This document shows, piece after piece, positions 62,981-64,000 of a stretch of 64,000 bases of DNA. Each line of letters opens with the position of its first letter. The first letter of the stretch is position 1. A model generated the notes under the pieces. That model worked only from the letters and a program-made list of their open reading frames with translations. It did not search any database and was not told the origin of the DNA. The DNA is from Atkinsonella hypoxylon (Eukaryota; Ascomycota; Sordariomycetes; Hypocreales; Clavicipitaceae): the NCBI GenBank assembly GCA_000729835.1, contig JFHB01000038.1:124001-188000 (forward strand), read 5' to 3'. Position numbers and translations under genes: made by a program.

Positions 62981-64000
62981 TAGAGAGATAGTAGACTTCT
63001 ACTACTAATAAATAGCTCTATACTCTACAATATACTGCTTAGTATATTAAAGATACTAGTAACTTTAAGTAAGATACTAATAATTTATAACCTACTAATG
63101 CCTAGTATAATATATTAGATTAAATAGTTTCTAAGAACTATATATTATATTTATACTAAAAAAAGGATTTTAAGGATAATAACGCTAAAGTAAACCTTTT
63201 ACTATAACATTATCTAAAGTATATAATAGAAGTTTATCTACTAATAATACCTAAAGAAGAGCGTAGAAGCTATAAGGAGATTAATAATATTATTTAATCT
63301 TAGTAATTTACCTATAACTTTACTAAGATATATAACTTATTATAGCTTTTACAAAAGCTAATGCTATAGTCTCTATATCTTTAGCTTTAAGGAGAAAGAA
63401 GATTAAGTTTATTTATTTATATATTTAAGACTAACTAAGATTTAATAATAGTATATTAAGATTATTTAAAGATTTAAAGCTAATTAGAATTAAGACTATA
63501 AACCTAGATTAAATAGAATATATAAAAAGTTTTTAAAAACTACTAAAAATAAGTATAGTTCTATTCTATTTTAACTAAAGAAGCTGCTTAGCTTTTACCC
63601 TTTTTCTGTTTTTTTTTATCTTTTAACTTAGGTAATTTATACTTAATCTTTTAGCGAAATTCTAGTAGTTTTAATGTCTAAAGGAAAGGGTAAGGAATAT
63701 TAACTGCTATAAAGGGAGAAAGATCCTTATAAAGGACCTTCTAGAGCCTTAAAAGAATAAATAGTTAATCTACCTAGTCTTTACCCTAGAACATTATAAA
63801 AGAAGCATTATAGTAAATCTAGCTATAGTTACTATAACCTTTTGTAAATTACTACTTATAGCTTACAGCAGTAGAGCTACTCTAGACGTAATTACTGTAT
63901 AAGCTGCTATAGATATCCTTAAGAGAGGTATAGCTATAAAATAGGAAGTAGATATATTCTCTAAATAAGGTAACTATTTAAAGATATATATTAGTGCAAT
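62981..64000. other. RIP-degraded DNA to window end
   Basis: About 1 kb downstream of the gypsy-3 integrase. It may be the 3' tail of that element or the start of another. An ATG at about 63,676 opens MSKGKGKEY before a stop, followed by a Lys/Ser/Pro-rich frame, which resembles the start of a retroelement gag, but nothing is firm. No LTR end was recognised. Confidence 0.4.

Overview
The window is nuclear DNA of a filamentous ascomycete, most likely a sordariomycete and probably Hypocreales. This rests on short GT-AG introns with fungal branch points, a bZIP/DUF3425-type gene, a fungal plasma-membrane H+-ATPase, a Nrd1/Seb1-type RNA-binding protein and heavy RIP-type mutation (CpA to TpA on both strands). 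The order-level placement is inference from protein feel and intron style; no search was run.

Region 1 (1-25,400) has ordinary base composition. From left to right it holds: a decayed bZIP gene (+), an intron-containing tRNA-Gly(GCC) (+), a WD40 gene of the DCAF4/WDR21 type (-, five exons), pma1 for the plasma-membrane proton pump (-, three exons with a 906-nt first intron), a 7.6-kb gene desert full of microsatellites, a Nrd1/Seb1-like termination factor (-, six exons), mitochondrial citrate synthase (+, five exons), and the Yhm2-type mitochondrial citrate/2-oxoglutarate carrier (+, three exons). The last two are neighbours on one strand and act on the same metabolite, citrate. All exon structures were worked out by hand from splice sites and reading-phase continuity.

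Region 2 (about 25,400-64,000) is an AT-rich, RIP-degraded retrotransposon graveyard with no intact host gene that I can see. It starts about 145 bp after the carrier stop codon with a solo LTR flanked by a CTAAT duplication. Then come a minus-strand Ty1/copia element (27,848-32,464), a 704-bp copia LTR split by a complete Ty3/gypsy chromovirus (32,800-40,884; 323-bp LTRs; ATATA target duplication), a second copia family (LTRs at 41,265-41,959 and 48,384-49,087), an inverted truncated copy of that copia (49,088-51,881), an inverted truncated copy of the gypsy (51,882-54,690), an unclassified segment, and a second gypsy family (55,930 to at least about 62,980). Domains were recognised by reading through TAG/TAA codons that replace Gln and Trp codons, the usual footprint of RIP.

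I did not find a clear new biological system. The best leads are the layered insertion history and paired 2.8-kb inverted arms, a half-tRNA-iMet primer site in the second copia, a RIP-spared leader in the same element, the long tail beyond the gypsy chromodomain, and the citrate synthase-carrier pairing.
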